64,000 bases of DNA from Pseudomonas sp. DTU_2021_1001937_2_SI_NGA_ILE_001 (GCF_032463525.1 NZ_CP135971.1:5334501-5398500); one strand, 5' to 3'; shown: positions 1-8,646, numbered from the stretch's first letter. Numbers and translations: made by a program. Notes: a model not told the origin generated them from the letters alone.

Positions 1-402
1 GGCGCGCCGGTCGGGTCGGTGCTATGCGGCAGCCGCGAACTGATTGGCAAGGCGGCGCGGCTGCGCAAGATGCTCGGCGGCGGGATGCGCCAGGCCGGGG
101 TGCTGGCTGCGGCCGGGCTGTATGCCCTGGACCATCAGGTCGAGCGCCTGGCCGAGGATCATGCCGCTGCCCAGCGTCTGGGCGAGGGGCTGCGTCGGCT
201 GGGCTACGCCGTGGAGCCGGTGCAGACCAACATGGTCTACGTGCAGGCAGGCGAGCGGGTGGCCGCGCTCAAGGCCTTCTGCGCTGCGCGCGGGGTGGCC
301 ATCAATGCCGCGCCGCGCCTGCGCCTGGTTACACACCTGGACGTTTCGGCGGCACAGGTCGAGCAGGTGCTGGAAATCTTCGCCGCCTTCCTGAACACCT
401 AG
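1..402 (+). CDS. ltaE: low-specificity L-threonine aldolase, C-terminal part
   Basis: The window opens inside this gene, reading in frame 1 from base 1 and stopping with TAG at 400-402, so about 133 C-terminal residues are seen. The start GAPVGSVLCGS followed by KAARLRKMLGGGMRQAG is the stretch around and after the PLP-binding segment of fold-type I threonine aldolases, with the typical small C-terminal domain after it. The family cleaves L-threonine or allo-threonine to glycine and acetaldehyde in the cytosol. The N-terminus and catalytic lysine lie outside the window. A beta-eliminating lyase relative is the main alternative. Confidence 0.75.
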   Translation, partial: GAPVGSVLCGSRELIGKAARLRKMLGGGMRQAGVLAAAGLYALDHQVERLAEDHAAAQRLGEGLRRLGYAVEPVQTNMVYVQAGERVAALKAFCAARGVAINAAPRLRLVTHLDVSAAQVEQVLEIFAAFLNT

Positions 403-467
403 GCGACCGATAATCCAGTGAATCGTCTCTATCGTACAAACACACTGTACCGGGGACGCAACGCCTA

Positions 468-473
468 TATAAT
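468..473 (+). promoter_or_regulatory. -10 box upstream of alaS
   Basis: A consensus TATAAT lies 72 bases before the alaS start and is followed by a GC-rich stretch (GCGGCCC), the discriminator style seen at growth-rate controlled promoters. The -35 partner 17 bp upstream (CTGTAC) is poor, so only the -10 box is claimed. Confidence 0.45.
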
Positions 474-545
474 GCGGCCCTTTGCCGTCGTTACGTCATC
501 GCGACGTTCGGATGGGCCTGGCTGCAGTCTCCGTGGAAGAACCAA

Positions 546-3170
546 ATGAAAAGCGCAGAAATCCGTGAAGCCTTCCTGAGCTTCTTCGAAGAGCAAGGCC
601 ACACCCGTGTAGCCTCCAGCTCCCTGATCCCGGGCAACGACCCGACCCTGCTGTTCACCAACGCCGGCATGAACCAGTTCAAGGACTGCTTCCTGGGCCA
701 GGAAAAACGTGCCTATACCCGCGCCGTGACCAGCCAGAAATGCGTGCGCGCCGGTGGCAAGCACAACGACCTGGAAAACGTCGGCTACACCGCCCGTCAC
801 CACACCTTCTTCGAAATGCTGGGCAACTTCAGCTTTGGTGACTACTTCAAGCGCGATGCCATCACCTTCGCCTGGACCTTCCTGACCTCCGAGAAGTGGC
901 TGAACCTGCCCAAGGACAAGCTGTGGGTGACGGTCTACGCCACCGACGACGAGGCCTACGACATCTGGACCAAGGAAGTCGGTGTACCCGCCGAGCGTAT
1001 GGTGCGCATCGGTGACAACAAGGGCGCTCCGTACGCTTCCGACAACTTCTGGACCATGGGCGATACCGGCCCGTGCGGCCCATGCACCGAGATCTTCTTC
1101 GACCACGGTCCGGACATCTGGGGTGGCCCGCCCGGCTCGCCCGAGGAAGACGGCGACCGCTACATCGAGATCTGGAACAACGTCTTCATGCAGTTCAACC
1201 GCACCGCCGATGGCGTCCTGCATCCGCTGCCAGCGCCGTCGGTCGACACCGGCATGGGGCTGGAGCGAGTCAGTGCGGTGCTGCAGCACGTGCACTCCAA
1301 CTACGAGATCGACCTGTTCCAGAACCTGCTGGCGGCCTCGGCGCAAGCCATCGGCTGTGGCAATGAGGGCCAGGCGTCGCTGAAAGTGGTGGCCGACCAT
1401 ATCCGTTCCTGCGGCTTCCTGATCGCTGATGGCGTACTGCCGTCCAACGAAGGTCGTGGCTACGTGCTGCGCCGCATCATTCGTCGCGCCTGCCGCCACG
1501 GCAACAAGCTGGGCGCCAAGGGCAGTTTCTTCCACAAGATCGTCGCCGCACTGGTCGCCGAGATGGGCCAGGCCTATCCGGAGCTGGTGCAGCAGCAAGC
1601 GCACATCGAGCGCGTGCTCAAGGCCGAGGAAGAGCAGTTCGCCAAGACCCTCGACCAGGGCCTGAAGATCCTCGAGCAGGATCTGGCCGAGCTGAAAGGC
1701 AGCGTGGTGCCGGGCGAAGTCATCTTCAAGCTGTACGACACCTACGGCTTCCCGATGGACCTCACCGGGGACATCGCCCGTGAGCGCGAGCTGACCCTCG
1801 ACGAGGCCGGCTTCGAGCGCGAGATGGAAGCCCAGCGTGAGCGCGCTCGTTCTGCCAGTGCCTTCGGCATGGACTACAACAGCCTGGTCAAGGTCGACGT
1901 AGCCACCGAGTTCACCGGTTACGCCGCGACCAGCGGTGCGGCCAAGGTGGTGGCGCTGTACAAGGACGGCCAGTCGGTCAGCCAGCTGAACGAAGGCGAG
2001 GAGGGCGTCGTGGTGCTCGACACCACGCCCTTCTATGCCGAGTCCGGTGGCCAGATCGGCGACAGCGGCTACCTGCAGGCCGGCGCCGTGCGCTTCGACG
2101 TGCGTGACACCACCAAGACCGGCGGCGCCTTCCTGCACCACGGCGTCGTCGCCGCAGGCAGCCTTAGCGTCGGCACCGAAGTGCAGACCCAGGTGGCAGC
2201 CGAAGTACGCCAGGCCACTTCGCTGAACCACTCGGCCACCCACCTGTTGCACGAGGCCCTGCGCCGCGTGCTGGGCGACCACGTGCAGCAGAAGGGCTCG
2301 CTGGTCGACAGCCAGCGCCTGCGTTTCGACTTCAGCCACTTCGAGGCGATCAAGCCCGAGCAGCTGCGTGCCCTGGAAGACATGGTCAATGCCGAGGTGC
2401 GCAAGAACACCCCGGTACAGACCGAACTCACCGACATCGAGACCGCCAAGGCCAAAGGCGCCATGGCCCTGTTCGGTGAGAAGTACGGCGACACCGTGCG
2501 CGTACTGACCATGGGCGGTGACTTCTCCGTCGAGCTGTGCGGCGGTATCCATGCCGAACGCACCGGCGACATCGCGCTGTTCAAGATCGTCAGCGAAGGC
2601 GGCGTGGCCTCCGGCGTGCGGCGTATCGAGGCGGTGACCGGCGAAGCCGCGCTGAACTGGGTCAATGCGGCCGAAGATCAGCTCAAGGAAGCGGCCAGCC
2701 TGATCAAGGGCAACCGCGACAACCTGCTGGACAAGCTGTCGGCGGTGCTCGAGCGCAACCGCCAGCTGGAAAAACAACTGGAACAATTGCAGGCCAAGGC
2801 GGCCAGCGCAGCGGGCGACGATCTGTCGGGCCAGGCGCTGGATGTCAAGGGTGTGAAGGTCCTGGCCGCGCGCCTGGATGGTCAGGACGGCAAGGCGCTG
2901 CTGGCGCTGGTCGACCAGTTGAAGAACAAGCTCGGCCGCGCAGTGATCCTGCTCGGCGGGGTTCAGGAAGACAAGGTCGTACTGGTCGCAGGCGTGACCA
3001 AGGACCTGACTGGCCAACTCAAAGCCGGTGATCTGATGAAGCAGGCCGCCGCTGCCGTAGGTGGCAAGGGCGGTGGCCGTCCCGACATGGCCCAGGGTGG
3101 CGGTGTCGATGCCAGCGCTCTCGATGCGGCGCTGGCACTGACCATTCCTTTCGTGGAACAGGGTATCTGA
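546..3170 (+). CDS. alaS: alanyl-tRNA synthetase
   Basis: Charges tRNA-Ala with alanine in the cytosol; essential. The 874-residue length is normal. Visible in order: class II catalytic core (about 1-240, including [13 protein letters not shown] and the [12 protein letters not shown] segment), tRNA-recognition region, and the editing domain with the zinc ligands HSATH near residue 562 and [10 protein letters not shown] near 662 that clears mischarged Ser/Gly. A C-terminal coiled-coil/C-Ala domain follows, ending with a glycine-rich stretch ([15 protein letters not shown]). The ATG at 546 follows a purine-rich GGAAGAA ribosome site. lysC follows 93 bases later in the same direction. Confidence 0.98.
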   Translation: MKSAEIREAFLSFFEEQGHTRVASSSLIPGNDPTLLFTNAGMNQFKDCFLGQEKRAYTRAVTSQKCVRAGGKHNDLENVGYTARHHTFFEMLGNFSFGDYFKRDAITFAWTFLTSEKWLNLPKDKLWVTVYATDDEAYDIWTKEVGVPAERMVRIGDNKGAPYASDNFWTMGDTGPCGPCTEIFFDHGPDIWGGPPGSPEEDGDRYIEIWNNVFMQFNRTADGVLHPLPAPSVDTGMGLERVSAVLQHVHSNYEIDLFQNLLAASAQAIGCGNEGQASLKVVADHIRSCGFLIADGVLPSNEGRGYVLRRIIRRACRHGNKLGAKGSFFHKIVAALVAEMGQAYPELVQQQAHIERVLKAEEEQFAKTLDQGLKILEQDLAELKGSVVPGEVIFKLYDTYGFPMDLTGDIARERELTLDEAGFEREMEAQRERARSASAFGMDYNSLVKVDVATEFTGYAATSGAAKVVALYKDGQSVSQLNEGEEGVVVLDTTPFYAESGGQIGDSGYLQAGAVRFDVRDTTKTGGAFLHHGVVAAGSLSVGTEVQTQVAAEVRQATSLNHSATHLLHEALRRVLGDHVQQKGSLVDSQRLRFDFSHFEAIKPEQLRALEDMVNAEVRKNTPVQTELTDIETAKAKGAMALFGEKYGDTVRVLTMGGDFSVELCGGIHAERTGDIALFKIVSEGGVASGVRRIEAVTGEAALNWVNAAEDQLKEAASLIKGNRDNLLDKLSAVLERNRQLEKQLEQLQAKAASAAGDDLSGQALDVKGVKVLAARLDGQDGKALLALVDQLKNKLGRAVILLGGVQEDKVVLVAGVTKDLTGQLKAGDLMKQAAAAVGGKGGGRPDMAQGGGVDASALDAALALTIPFVEQGI

Positions 3171-3179
3171 TCCGTGGCG

Positions 3180-3208
3180 CCGGGCCCGCTGCCTGTCGGC
3201 AGGCCCGG
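3180..3208 (+). terminator. hairpin between alaS and lysC
   Basis: GC-rich stem: CCGGGC at 3180-3185 pairs with GCCCGG at 3203-3208, with an inner CTGCC/GGCAG stem at 3189-3202. No clear T-tract follows, so it may only attenuate or stabilise the alaS transcript end. Confidence 0.4.
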
Positions 3209-3263
3209 TGCGGATCTGAATGTTTAACGGGTGCCCTTTACAGGGCTCTGAGGCGGCTTTGAG

Positions 3264-4496
3264 ATGGCTTTGATCGTACAGAAATTTGGCGGCACCTCCG
3301 TCGGTTCCATCGAGCGTATCGAGCAGGTGGCCGAAAAGGTAAAGAAATTCCGCGAGGGCGGTGACGACCTGGTGGTCGTTCTGTCGGCCATGAGCGGTGA
3401 GACCAACCGTCTGATCGAGCTGGCCAAGCAGATCACCGATCAGCCAGTGCCACGCGAGCTGGACGTGATCGTCTCCACCGGCGAGCAGGTGACCATCGGC
3501 CTGCTGGCCATGGCGCTGATCAAGCGGGGCGTCCCGGCGGTGTCCTACACCGGCAACCAGGTGCGCATCCTCACCGACAGCGCGCACACCAAGGCGCGCA
3601 TCCTGGACATCGACGACCAGAAGATCCGCGCCGACCTGAAAGCCGGTCGGGTGGTCGTGGTCGCCGGCTTCCAGGGGGTCGACGAGAGCGGCAACATCAC
3701 CACACTGGGCCGTGGCGGCTCGGACACCACCGGTGTAGCCCTGGCGGCGGCCCTGAAGGCCGATGAATGCCAGATCTACACCGATGTGGACGGTGTCTAC
3801 ACCACCGACCCGCGTGTCGTGCAGCAGGCCCGTCGCCTGGAGAAGATCACCTTCGAAGAGATGCTGGAAATGGCCAGCCTCGGTTCCAAGGTGCTGCAGA
3901 TCCGCTCGGTGGAGTTCGCCGGCAAGTACAACGTCCCGCTGCGCGTCCTGCACAGCTTCAAGGAGGGTCCAGGCACCCTCATTACCATTGATGAAGAGGA
4001 ATCCATGGAACAGCCGATCATTTCCGGCATCGCCTTCAACCGCGATGAAGCCAAGCTGACGATCCGTGGTGTGCCGGACACTCCGGGCGTGGCCTTCAAG
4101 ATTCTCGGCCCGGTGAGTGCCGCGAACATCGAAGTCGACATGATCGTGCAGAATGTCTCGCACGATAACACCACGGACTTCACCTTCACCGTGCACCGCA
4201 ACGACTACCAGTCTGCCCTGCAGATCCTGGAGAACATCGCGCGTGACATCGGTGCTCGCGAAGCCGGTGGCGACACCAAGATCGCCAAGGTGTCCATCGT
4301 CGGCGTCGGCATGCGCTCGCACGCCGGTGTCGCCAGCCGCATGTTCGAAGCGCTGGCCAAGGAAAGCATCAACATCCAGATGATCTCGACTTCGGAAATC
4401 AAGGTGTCCGTCGTGATCGAAGAGAAGTACCTGGAGCTGGCCGTGCGCGCACTGCACACAGCCTTCGAACTGGACGCTCCTCGCCAGGGAGAATGA
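3264..4496 (+). CDS. lysC: aspartate kinase (aspartokinase), alpha subunit
   Basis: Phosphorylates L-aspartate, the first step toward lysine, threonine, methionine and diaminopimelate. The N-terminus MALIVQKFGGTSVG is the kinase signature, followed by the amino-acid kinase domain (about 1-240) and two ACT regulatory domains (about 265-410) that bind feedback amino acids. Its 410 residues are usual for Pseudomonas. The ATG at 3264 follows GAGGCGGC at about ten bases. A second in-frame start with its own ribosome site lies at 4005 (see separate entry). A strong terminator follows, so lysC and csrA are probably separate units despite 181 bases between them. Confidence 0.97.
   Translation: MALIVQKFGGTSVGSIERIEQVAEKVKKFREGGDDLVVVLSAMSGETNRLIELAKQITDQPVPRELDVIVSTGEQVTIGLLAMALIKRGVPAVSYTGNQVRILTDSAHTKARILDIDDQKIRADLKAGRVVVVAGFQGVDESGNITTLGRGGSDTTGVALAAALKADECQIYTDVDGVYTTDPRVVQQARRLEKITFEEMLEMASLGSKVLQIRSVEFAGKYNVPLRVLHSFKEGPGTLITIDEEESMEQPIISGIAFNRDEAKLTIRGVPDTPGVAFKILGPVSAANIEVDMIVQNVSHDNTTDFTFTVHRNDYQSALQILENIARDIGAREAGGDTKIAKVSIVGVGMRSHAGVASRMFEALAKESINIQMISTSEIKVSVVIEEKYLELAVRALHTAFELDAPRQGE
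4005..4496 (+). CDS. possible internal translation start: aspartokinase beta (ACT-only) subunit
   Basis: Met248 of LysC is preceded by GAAGAGGA at 3993-4000, a good ribosome site about five bases before ATG 4005. A start there would give a 163-residue protein made only of the ACT pair (MEQPIISGIAF onward). Alpha2-beta2 aspartokinases made from in-frame internal starts are known in Bacillus and Corynebacterium. Its use here is inferred from sequence alone. Confidence 0.5.
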   Translation: MEQPIISGIAFNRDEAKLTIRGVPDTPGVAFKILGPVSAANIEVDMIVQNVSHDNTTDFTFTVHRNDYQSALQILENIARDIGAREAGGDTKIAKVSIVGVGMRSHAGVASRMFEALAKESINIQMISTSEIKVSVVIEEKYLELAVRALHTAFELDAPRQGE

Positions 4497-4509
4497 GTCA
4501 TTTTGTGCC

Positions 4510-4540
4510 AAGGCGCGGATAATCCGCGCCTTTTGTTTTC
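4510..4540 (+). terminator. Rho-independent terminator after lysC
   Basis: Stem AAGGCGCGGA / TCCGCGCCTT with a three-base loop, followed by a T-rich run (TTTTGTTTT), fourteen bases after the lysC stop codon. Confidence 0.85.
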
Positions 4541-4677
4541 TGATCTGCGCACAAAGACTGTTCTTTTCGTTGCGTTAGTCAATACTCAGGCTTGGCTGGT
4601 GGCCATTCGGTCTCCGGCTCGTGCCTCGTGGTTTTTCAGACTGTTGTCCCTGAATGTATTGCGTGAGGAGGTAGGTA

Positions 4678-4866
4678 ATGCTGATTCTGACTCGTCGGTG
4701 CGCAGAGAGCCTGATCATTGGTGATGGCGAAATCACCGTGACGGTGCTGGGCGTCAAGGGTAACCAGGTACGCATCGGTGTGAACGCGCCCAAGGAAGTC
4801 GCGGTTCACCGCGAGGAAATCTACCTGCGTATCAAGAAAGAGAAGGATGAGGAACCAAGCCATTAA
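4678..4866 (+). CDS. csrA: carbon storage regulator CsrA/RsmA
   Basis: A 62-residue RNA-binding dimer beginning [16 protein letters not shown], essentially the Pseudomonas RsmA sequence. It binds GGA-containing loops in mRNA leaders and controls secondary metabolism, motility and biofilm; small RNAs of the RsmY/RsmZ type normally titrate it. Residues of the binding surface (LTRR near the N-terminus, VHREEIY near 43) are intact. The start follows a very strong GAGGAGG site at 4665-4671. That site itself contains GGA triplets, so autoregulation is plausible but inferred. Between lysC and the tRNA cluster, as in other pseudomonads. Confidence 0.97.
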   Translation: MLILTRRCAESLIIGDGEITVTVLGVKGNQVRIGVNAPKEVAVHREEIYLRIKKEKDEEPSH

Positions 4867-4883
4867 TTTATTTGGAATTTTTG

Positions 4884-4913
4884 TTTGCAAACGGGAAAAA
4901 GCGTAGTTATTAT
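4884..4913 (+). promoter_or_regulatory. promoter of first tRNA-Ser
   Basis: TTTGCA at 4884-4889, an 18-base spacer and TATTAT at 4908-4913, then ACGCCCC, a GC-rich discriminator as in stringently controlled stable-RNA promoters. The same arrangement recurs before the second tRNA-Ser. Confidence 0.65.
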
Positions 4914-4927
4914 ACGCCCCGTGTTGC

Positions 4928-5018
4928 GGAGAGCTGGCCGAGTGGCCGAAGGCGCTCCCCTGCTAAGGGAGTACACCTCAAAAGGGTGTCGGGGGTTCGA
5001 ATCCCCCGTTCTCCGCCA
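4928..5018 (+). tRNA. tRNA-Ser (anticodon GCT), copy 1
   Basis: A 91-base class II tRNA with a long variable arm. The acceptor stem GGAGAGC pairs with GTTCTCC, anticodon loop CTGCTAA gives GCT at 4962-4964, the T-arm is GGGGGTTCGAATCCCCC, and CCA is encoded. Identical in sequence to the copy at 5488. Confidence 0.97.
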
Positions 5019-5107
5019 TTATTCAAGGCTCGTTGAACGTGGCTTTCCGGTAAAGAAAGCGCTTTACAAATCGATTCGACGACCTAAAATGCGCAACACC
5101 CAAATAC

Positions 5108-5184
5108 GCACTCGTAGCTCAGCTGGATAGAGTACTCGGCTACGAACCGAGCGGTCACAGGTTCGAATCCTGTCGAGTGCGCCA
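5108..5184 (+). tRNA. tRNA-Arg (anticodon ACG), copy 1
   Basis: A 77-base cloverleaf: acceptor GCACTCG/CGAGTGC, D-loop AGCTGGATAGA, anticodon stem CTCGG/CCGAG with ACG (read as ICG after deamination), T-arm ACAGGTTCGAATCCTGT, encoded CCA. Four identical copies lie within 800 bases. Confidence 0.97.
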
Positions 5185-5274
5185 TTTCAAGATCCTTAGC
5201 TGTCATCGGCAAGCCGTATGAAGGTTGGGTGATCTGATACAACCAGCGGTAGGTCTGGTATAAAACCTCCATAC

Positions 5275-5351
5275 GCACTCGTAGCTCAGCTGGATAGAGT
5301 ACTCGGCTACGAACCGAGCGGTCACAGGTTCGAATCCTGTCGAGTGCGCCA
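5275..5351 (+). tRNA. tRNA-Arg (anticodon ACG), copy 2
   Basis: Same 77-base sequence as copy 1, with encoded CCA. It ends eight bases before a clear terminator hairpin, so the first Ser-Arg-Arg set is probably one transcript. Confidence 0.97.
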
Positions 5352-5358
5352 TATAGGG

Positions 5359-5392
5359 AAAGCCCATGTCGAAAGACATGGGCTTTCTGCTT
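5359..5392 (+). terminator. terminator after tRNA-Arg copy 2
   Basis: Perfect stem AAAGCCCATGTC / GACATGGGCTTT with a GAAA loop, followed by a T-rich stretch. Confidence 0.85.
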
Positions 5393-5443
5393 TCTGCCGG
5401 ACTGGTTCTGTAATGGCTGGCAGGCCGTTGAATTCAAAAAGTT

Positions 5444-5473
5444 TTTGCATGCGGCAGGCGAGGCGATTATCAT
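5444..5473 (+). promoter_or_regulatory. promoter of second tRNA-Ser
   Basis: TTTGCA at 5444-5449, 18-base spacer, TATCAT at 5468-5473, then ACGCGCC. Spacing and the downstream TTGTTGC match the first tRNA-Ser promoter, so promoter and gene were duplicated together. Confidence 0.65.
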
Positions 5474-5487
5474 ACGCGCCTTGTTGC

Positions 5488-5578
5488 GGAGAGCTGGCCG
5501 AGTGGCCGAAGGCGCTCCCCTGCTAAGGGAGTACACCTCAAAAGGGTGTCGGGGGTTCGAATCCCCCGTTCTCCGCCA
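5488..5578 (+). tRNA. tRNA-Ser (anticodon GCT), copy 2
   Basis: Same 91-base class II tRNA as copy 1, CCA encoded. Only six bases separate it from the following tRNA-Arg, against 89 bases in the first module. Confidence 0.97.
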
Positions 5579-5584
5579 TAACAC

Positions 5585-5661
5585 GCACTCGTAGCTCAGC
5601 TGGATAGAGTACTCGGCTACGAACCGAGCGGTCACAGGTTCGAATCCTGTCGAGTGCGCCA
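5585..5661 (+). tRNA. tRNA-Arg (anticodon ACG), copy 3
   Basis: Identical 77-base gene, co-transcribed with tRNA-Ser copy 2 and closed by its own terminator. Confidence 0.97.
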
Positions 5662-5666
5662 TACCT

Positions 5667-5705
5667 GACAAGCCCGTATCAAACGATACGGGCTTTGTCT
5701 TTTTG
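5667..5705 (+). terminator. terminator after tRNA-Arg copy 3
   Basis: Stem GACAAGCCCGTATC with its near-complement GATACGGGCTTTGTC, followed by TTTTT. Confidence 0.85.
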
Positions 5706-5769
5706 CCAGTGCTGAATTTCAGAAGTTGTCTTTCTTCGCATAAGTGATTGAATTATTTGAAAAAAGATC

Positions 5770-5797
5770 TTTACAAGCTACTGAATTAGCCTATAAT
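5770..5797 (+). promoter_or_regulatory. promoter of tRNA-Arg copy 4
   Basis: TTTACA at 5770-5775, a 16-base spacer and a consensus TATAAT at 5792-5797, then GCGCCCC, the GC-rich discriminator expected for stable RNA. Confidence 0.75.
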
Positions 5798-5811
5798 GCG
5801 CCCCACGAAAC

Positions 5812-5888
5812 GCACTCGTAGCTCAGCTGGATAGAGTACTCGGCTACGAACCGAGCGGTCACAGGTTCGAATCCTGTCGAGTGCGCCA
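5812..5888 (+). tRNA. tRNA-Arg (anticodon ACG), copy 4
   Basis: Identical to copies 1-3 with CCA encoded, and with its own promoter and terminator, so a single-gene unit. Confidence 0.97.
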
Positions 5889-5894
5889 TACGTC

Positions 5895-5933
5895 AAAAAG
5901 CCCGTATCGCCTGATACGGGCTTTTTGTTTTGC
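5895..5933. terminator. bidirectional terminator after tRNA-Arg copy 4
   Basis: Stem AAAAAGCCCGTATC / GATACGGGCTTTTT with loop GCCT. The A-run and T-run let it act on both strands, serving the tRNA and the converging gene that ends at 5937. Confidence 0.85.
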
Positions 5934-5936
5934 GTT

Positions 5937-6419
5937 TCATTTACCTTTCACGCAGCCTTGCGGGTCGAAACTGACCTGATTGCTGCGGCCATTCTTCTGC
6001 GCATAGTGATAGCGCAGCTCACCATTGCGCTGGGTGATCCGGTCTGGGCGCCCCAGCAGATTCTCGACATCGCTGCGGGTCATGCCAGGTGGTGTGCGCC
6101 GATCGATGATCGCCAGGCGCCGCTGCTCGGGGCTCAGGCGATTGCCGCAGCCGTCGTCGCGCTGTCCGACGACCACGATCTCCTTTTGCCGCTTCGACGG
6201 ATAGGCGTCGTAGCGCTCGGGCAGCTGTTCGGGTGTCACGCTGCCGGGCAATGGGTTATAGGCATCCACCGTGCGCGAAGCCTGCCGGCCGTCGCAGCCC
6301 AGCGAGGTGAAGGTAACGTGCCCGGCGGCATCTTCGCAGCGCTGGATGGTGCCGGCATGGCCGGTGACGGGCAGGCAGAGCAGGGTGCTCAGCAGGGCGG
6401 GGTGCATAAGGTGGCGCAT
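5937..6419 (-). CDS. secreted DUF4124-like / BamE-like small protein
   Basis: A 160-residue protein starting MRHLMHPALLSTLLC with a signal peptide cut near GHAG, followed by IQRCEDAAGHVTFTSLGC, the DUF4124 pattern common in Pseudomonas envelope proteins. The C-terminal half contains PGMTRSDVENLLGRPDRI, resembling the SmpA/OmlA (BamE) fold that recognises partners in the envelope. The start at 6419 was chosen over longer in-frame starts because GGAGGA lies eight bases upstream and the signal peptide begins there. Role unknown; probably periplasmic. Confidence 0.75.
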   Translation of the reverse strand: MRHLMHPALLSTLLCLPVTGHAGTIQRCEDAAGHVTFTSLGCDGRQASRTVDAYNPLPGSVTPEQLPERYDAYPSKRQKEIVVVGQRDDGCGNRLSPEQRRLAIIDRRTPPGMTRSDVENLLGRPDRITQRNGELRYHYAQKNGRSNQVSFDPQGCVKGK

Positions 6420-6743
6420 CGTCGAGTCCTCCATGGCGATCGGCGCGTCCAGCCTAGATTCGAACAGGGGCGTCGGCGAGCGTGTTTTCTTGGCTGGATG
6501 TGACGTCGTAGCAATACTGACTCGTACGATTGTTAGCTTTGTGCTGCAAGCATCTGTTCTTGCCCGAATTTTCACACGTGCTATCCGGTCAAAGCGGTGT
6601 ATCATTGCGCCCGTCAGCCCCGCCGGGGCTTGTGGAATACCTCCATGGACTTACCCAGTAGTTACTTGACACCCGTTTTCAGCAATCTAGCTCTACCTGA
6701 TTGATCTCCCGGCGTGCCCCGCTGCTGGGAGTGGAGTTCGCCT
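6420..6743. other. intergenic region upstream of mgtE
   Basis: 324 bases between two divergent genes. A consensus TTGACA lies at 6666-6671 but no matching -10 box is convincing at normal spacing. No magnesium riboswitch (M-box) could be recognised by eye. Confidence 0.3.
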
Positions 6744-8186
6744 ATGACCGAAAGAGAAGTAAAGAAAACGCAGGAAAGCCTGCAGGACCGCCTGGCCCAG
6801 GTCGTTGACCTGCTGCATCGCCAGCGCCTGGTCGAAGACCTGACCCACCGTCAGGAGGGCCAGCACCAGGATCGTGTGGAAAACCTGGTTCACCGGCAGA
6901 ACCTGGTCGAGCTGCAGCGCAAGCTCGATGACCTGCACTCCGCCGACGTCGCCTATATTCTCGAAGCTCTGCCGCTGGAAGACCGTCTGACCGTCTGGCA
7001 GCTGGTCAAGGCCGAGCGCGATGGCGATATTCTCCTGGAAGTATCCGACGCGGTCCGGGAAACCCTGATCGCCGACATGGATGACCACGAGCTGCTGGCG
7101 GCGGCCAAGGAAATGGACGCCGACGAACTGGCGGACCTGGCCCCCGAGCTGCCTCGCGACGTCGTCCATGAGCTCATGGAAGCCCTGGACGTCCAGCAAC
7201 GCGAGCGTGTGCGCTCGGCATTGTCCTATGACGAGGAACAGGTCGGCGCCCTGATGGACTTCCAGATGGTCACCATCCGTGAGGATGTGAGCCTGGAAGT
7301 GGTCTTGCGTTACCTGCGTCGCCTCAAGGAACTGCCCAGCCATACCGACAAGCTGTTCGTGGTCGACCATGATGGCGTGCTCAAAGGCGTGCTGCCGATC
7401 AAGCGCCTGCTGGTCAACGACCCCGACAAGCAGGTGGCCGAGGTCATGGCCGATGATCCGGTGACGTTCCATCCCGAAGAGGACGCCTACGATGCGGCCC
7501 AGGCGTTCGAGCGTTACGACCTGATTTCCTCGCCTGTCGTCGACAAGAACGGCAAGCTCATCGGCCGTCTTACCATCGACGAGATGGTCGACCTGATTCG
7601 TGAAGAAAGCGAAAGCGAAGTGCGCAGCATGGCCGGTCTGCGTGAGGACGAAGATATCTTCGCCTCGGTGTGGCGCTCACTGCGTAACCGTTGGTCCTGG
7701 CTGGCGATCAACCTGATCACCGCCTTCCTGGCTTCGCGGGTGATCGGCCTGTTCGAAGGTTCCATCGAAAAGCTGGTGGCACTGGCGGCCCTGATGCCTA
7801 TCGTGGCGGGCATAGGTGGCAACTCGGGCAACCAGACCATCACCATGATTGTCCGGGCCATGGCCCTGGACCAGGTCAACACGGGGAATACCGCGCGGCT
7901 GTTGCGCAAGGAACTGGTCGTGGCGCTGCTCAATGGCCTGATCTGGGGCGGAGTGATCGGCGCCGTGGCCTATGTGCTGTACGACAGCTGGTCGCTGGGC
8001 GTGGTGATGACCGCGGCGATGACCCTCAATCTGCTGCTGGCGGCCTTCATGGGCGTCATCATCCCGATGGGGCTGGCGCGGGTTGGCAAGGACCCGGCCA
8101 TGGGTGCCAGTGTGATGATCACGGCGATGACCGACAGCGGCGGCTTTTTCATCTTCCTCGGATTGGCCACTGTCTTTCTGCTTTGA
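6744..8186 (+). CDS. mgtE: magnesium transporter MgtE
   Basis: A 480-residue inner-membrane magnesium channel. Order of parts: acidic cytosolic N-domain (about 1-165), a tandem CBS pair (about 170-300, with RKEDVSL-like acidic Mg-sensing positions), then five hydrophobic helices ending FIFLGLATVFLL. The pore signature PIVAGIGGNSGNQT lies near residue 352. In the family, Mg2+ bound between N and CBS domains closes the pore. The ATG at 6744 follows GGGAGTGGAG; a longer in-frame start at 6714 has no ribosome site. A strong terminator follows. Position between csrA/tRNAs and amrZ is conserved in the genus as I recall it. Confidence 0.95.
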   Translation: MTEREVKKTQESLQDRLAQVVDLLHRQRLVEDLTHRQEGQHQDRVENLVHRQNLVELQRKLDDLHSADVAYILEALPLEDRLTVWQLVKAERDGDILLEVSDAVRETLIADMDDHELLAAAKEMDADELADLAPELPRDVVHELMEALDVQQRERVRSALSYDEEQVGALMDFQMVTIREDVSLEVVLRYLRRLKELPSHTDKLFVVDHDGVLKGVLPIKRLLVNDPDKQVAEVMADDPVTFHPEEDAYDAAQAFERYDLISSPVVDKNGKLIGRLTIDEMVDLIREESESEVRSMAGLREDEDIFASVWRSLRNRWSWLAINLITAFLASRVIGLFEGSIEKLVALAALMPIVAGIGGNSGNQTITMIVRAMALDQVNTGNTARLLRKELVVALLNGLIWGGVIGAVAYVLYDSWSLGVVMTAAMTLNLLLAAFMGVIIPMGLARVGKDPAMGASVMITAMTDSGGFFIFLGLATVFLL

Positions 8187-8206
8187 CGTGCTGATTGGTC
8201 GACATA

Positions 8207-8234
8207 AAAAAACCGCCTTAATTGGCGGTTTTTT
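8207..8234. terminator. bidirectional terminator between mgtE and amrZ
   Basis: Perfect 11-bp stem AAAAAACCGCC / GGCGGTTTTTT with loop TTAATT, between two converging genes. Confidence 0.92.
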
Positions 8235-8319
8235 ATTGAAGCTGATTCTTACAACAATAAAAGAAAAGGACTACAAGAAAAAAGCCAGCACTAGGCTGGC
8301 TCCAGGTACTGCTTGCCGC

Positions 8320-8646
8320 TTACGACTCTTCGGTCGCAAGTTCGGTATCGTGAGCGATCAACGACACCAAGGCGTTCTGTTGACGATGGGAAAGTTGACG
8401 GAAACGTTGAAGCAGCTCGCGCTCATTCAGGGTCAGCTCAGGGCTGTCGATGCGTACCGCCGGCTCATCGCCGAAGGCCGCTTCCTGCAGCAGACTCTGT
8501 TCAAGCCGCGCGATGATTTCCGAGTTCATGCTGCGGTGGTGGTTTTTAGCTACCTCTTGGACACGGTTACGCATGCCATCAGGTAGGCGGACGACGAACT
8601 TGTCAGCCGTACGGCTGGAATAAGTAGCCTGTTTCATAGGGCTCAT
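8320..8646 (-). CDS. amrZ: ribbon-helix-helix regulator AmrZ (AlgZ)
   Basis: A 108-residue Arc/MetJ-type DNA-binding protein. The stretch [17 protein letters not shown] then [20 protein letters not shown] is nearly identical to P. aeruginosa AmrZ, which controls alginate, motility, c-di-GMP genes and biofilm matrix. The N-terminal beta strand (KFVVRLP) contacts DNA; the C-terminal part drives tetramerisation. ATG 8646 fits the known N-terminus (M-x-P-[ML]-KQAT), although no Shine-Dalgarno is evident. A 10-bp palindrome sits directly upstream. Transcribed alone, converging on mgtE. Confidence 0.93.
   Translation of the reverse strand: MSPMKQATYSSRTADKFVVRLPDGMRNRVQEVAKNHHRSMNSEIIARLEQSLLQEAAFGDEPAVRIDSPELTLNERELLQRFRQLSHRQQNALVSLIAHDTELATEES

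Noticed and set aside
465..4511. 1348-residue open frame antisense to alaS and lysC
   Set aside because: It is a mirror of two essential genes in GC-rich DNA; its His/Asp/Gly-rich translation matches no family and it has no ribosome site.
5084..5671. Minus-strand frame with repeated [24 protein letters not shown] segments
   Set aside because: This is the antisense translation of the tRNA-Arg and tRNA-Ser genes, a well-known false protein.
6606..6743. Magnesium riboswitch upstream of mgtE
   Set aside because: No M-box-like conserved core or terminator/antiterminator pair could be found by eye.
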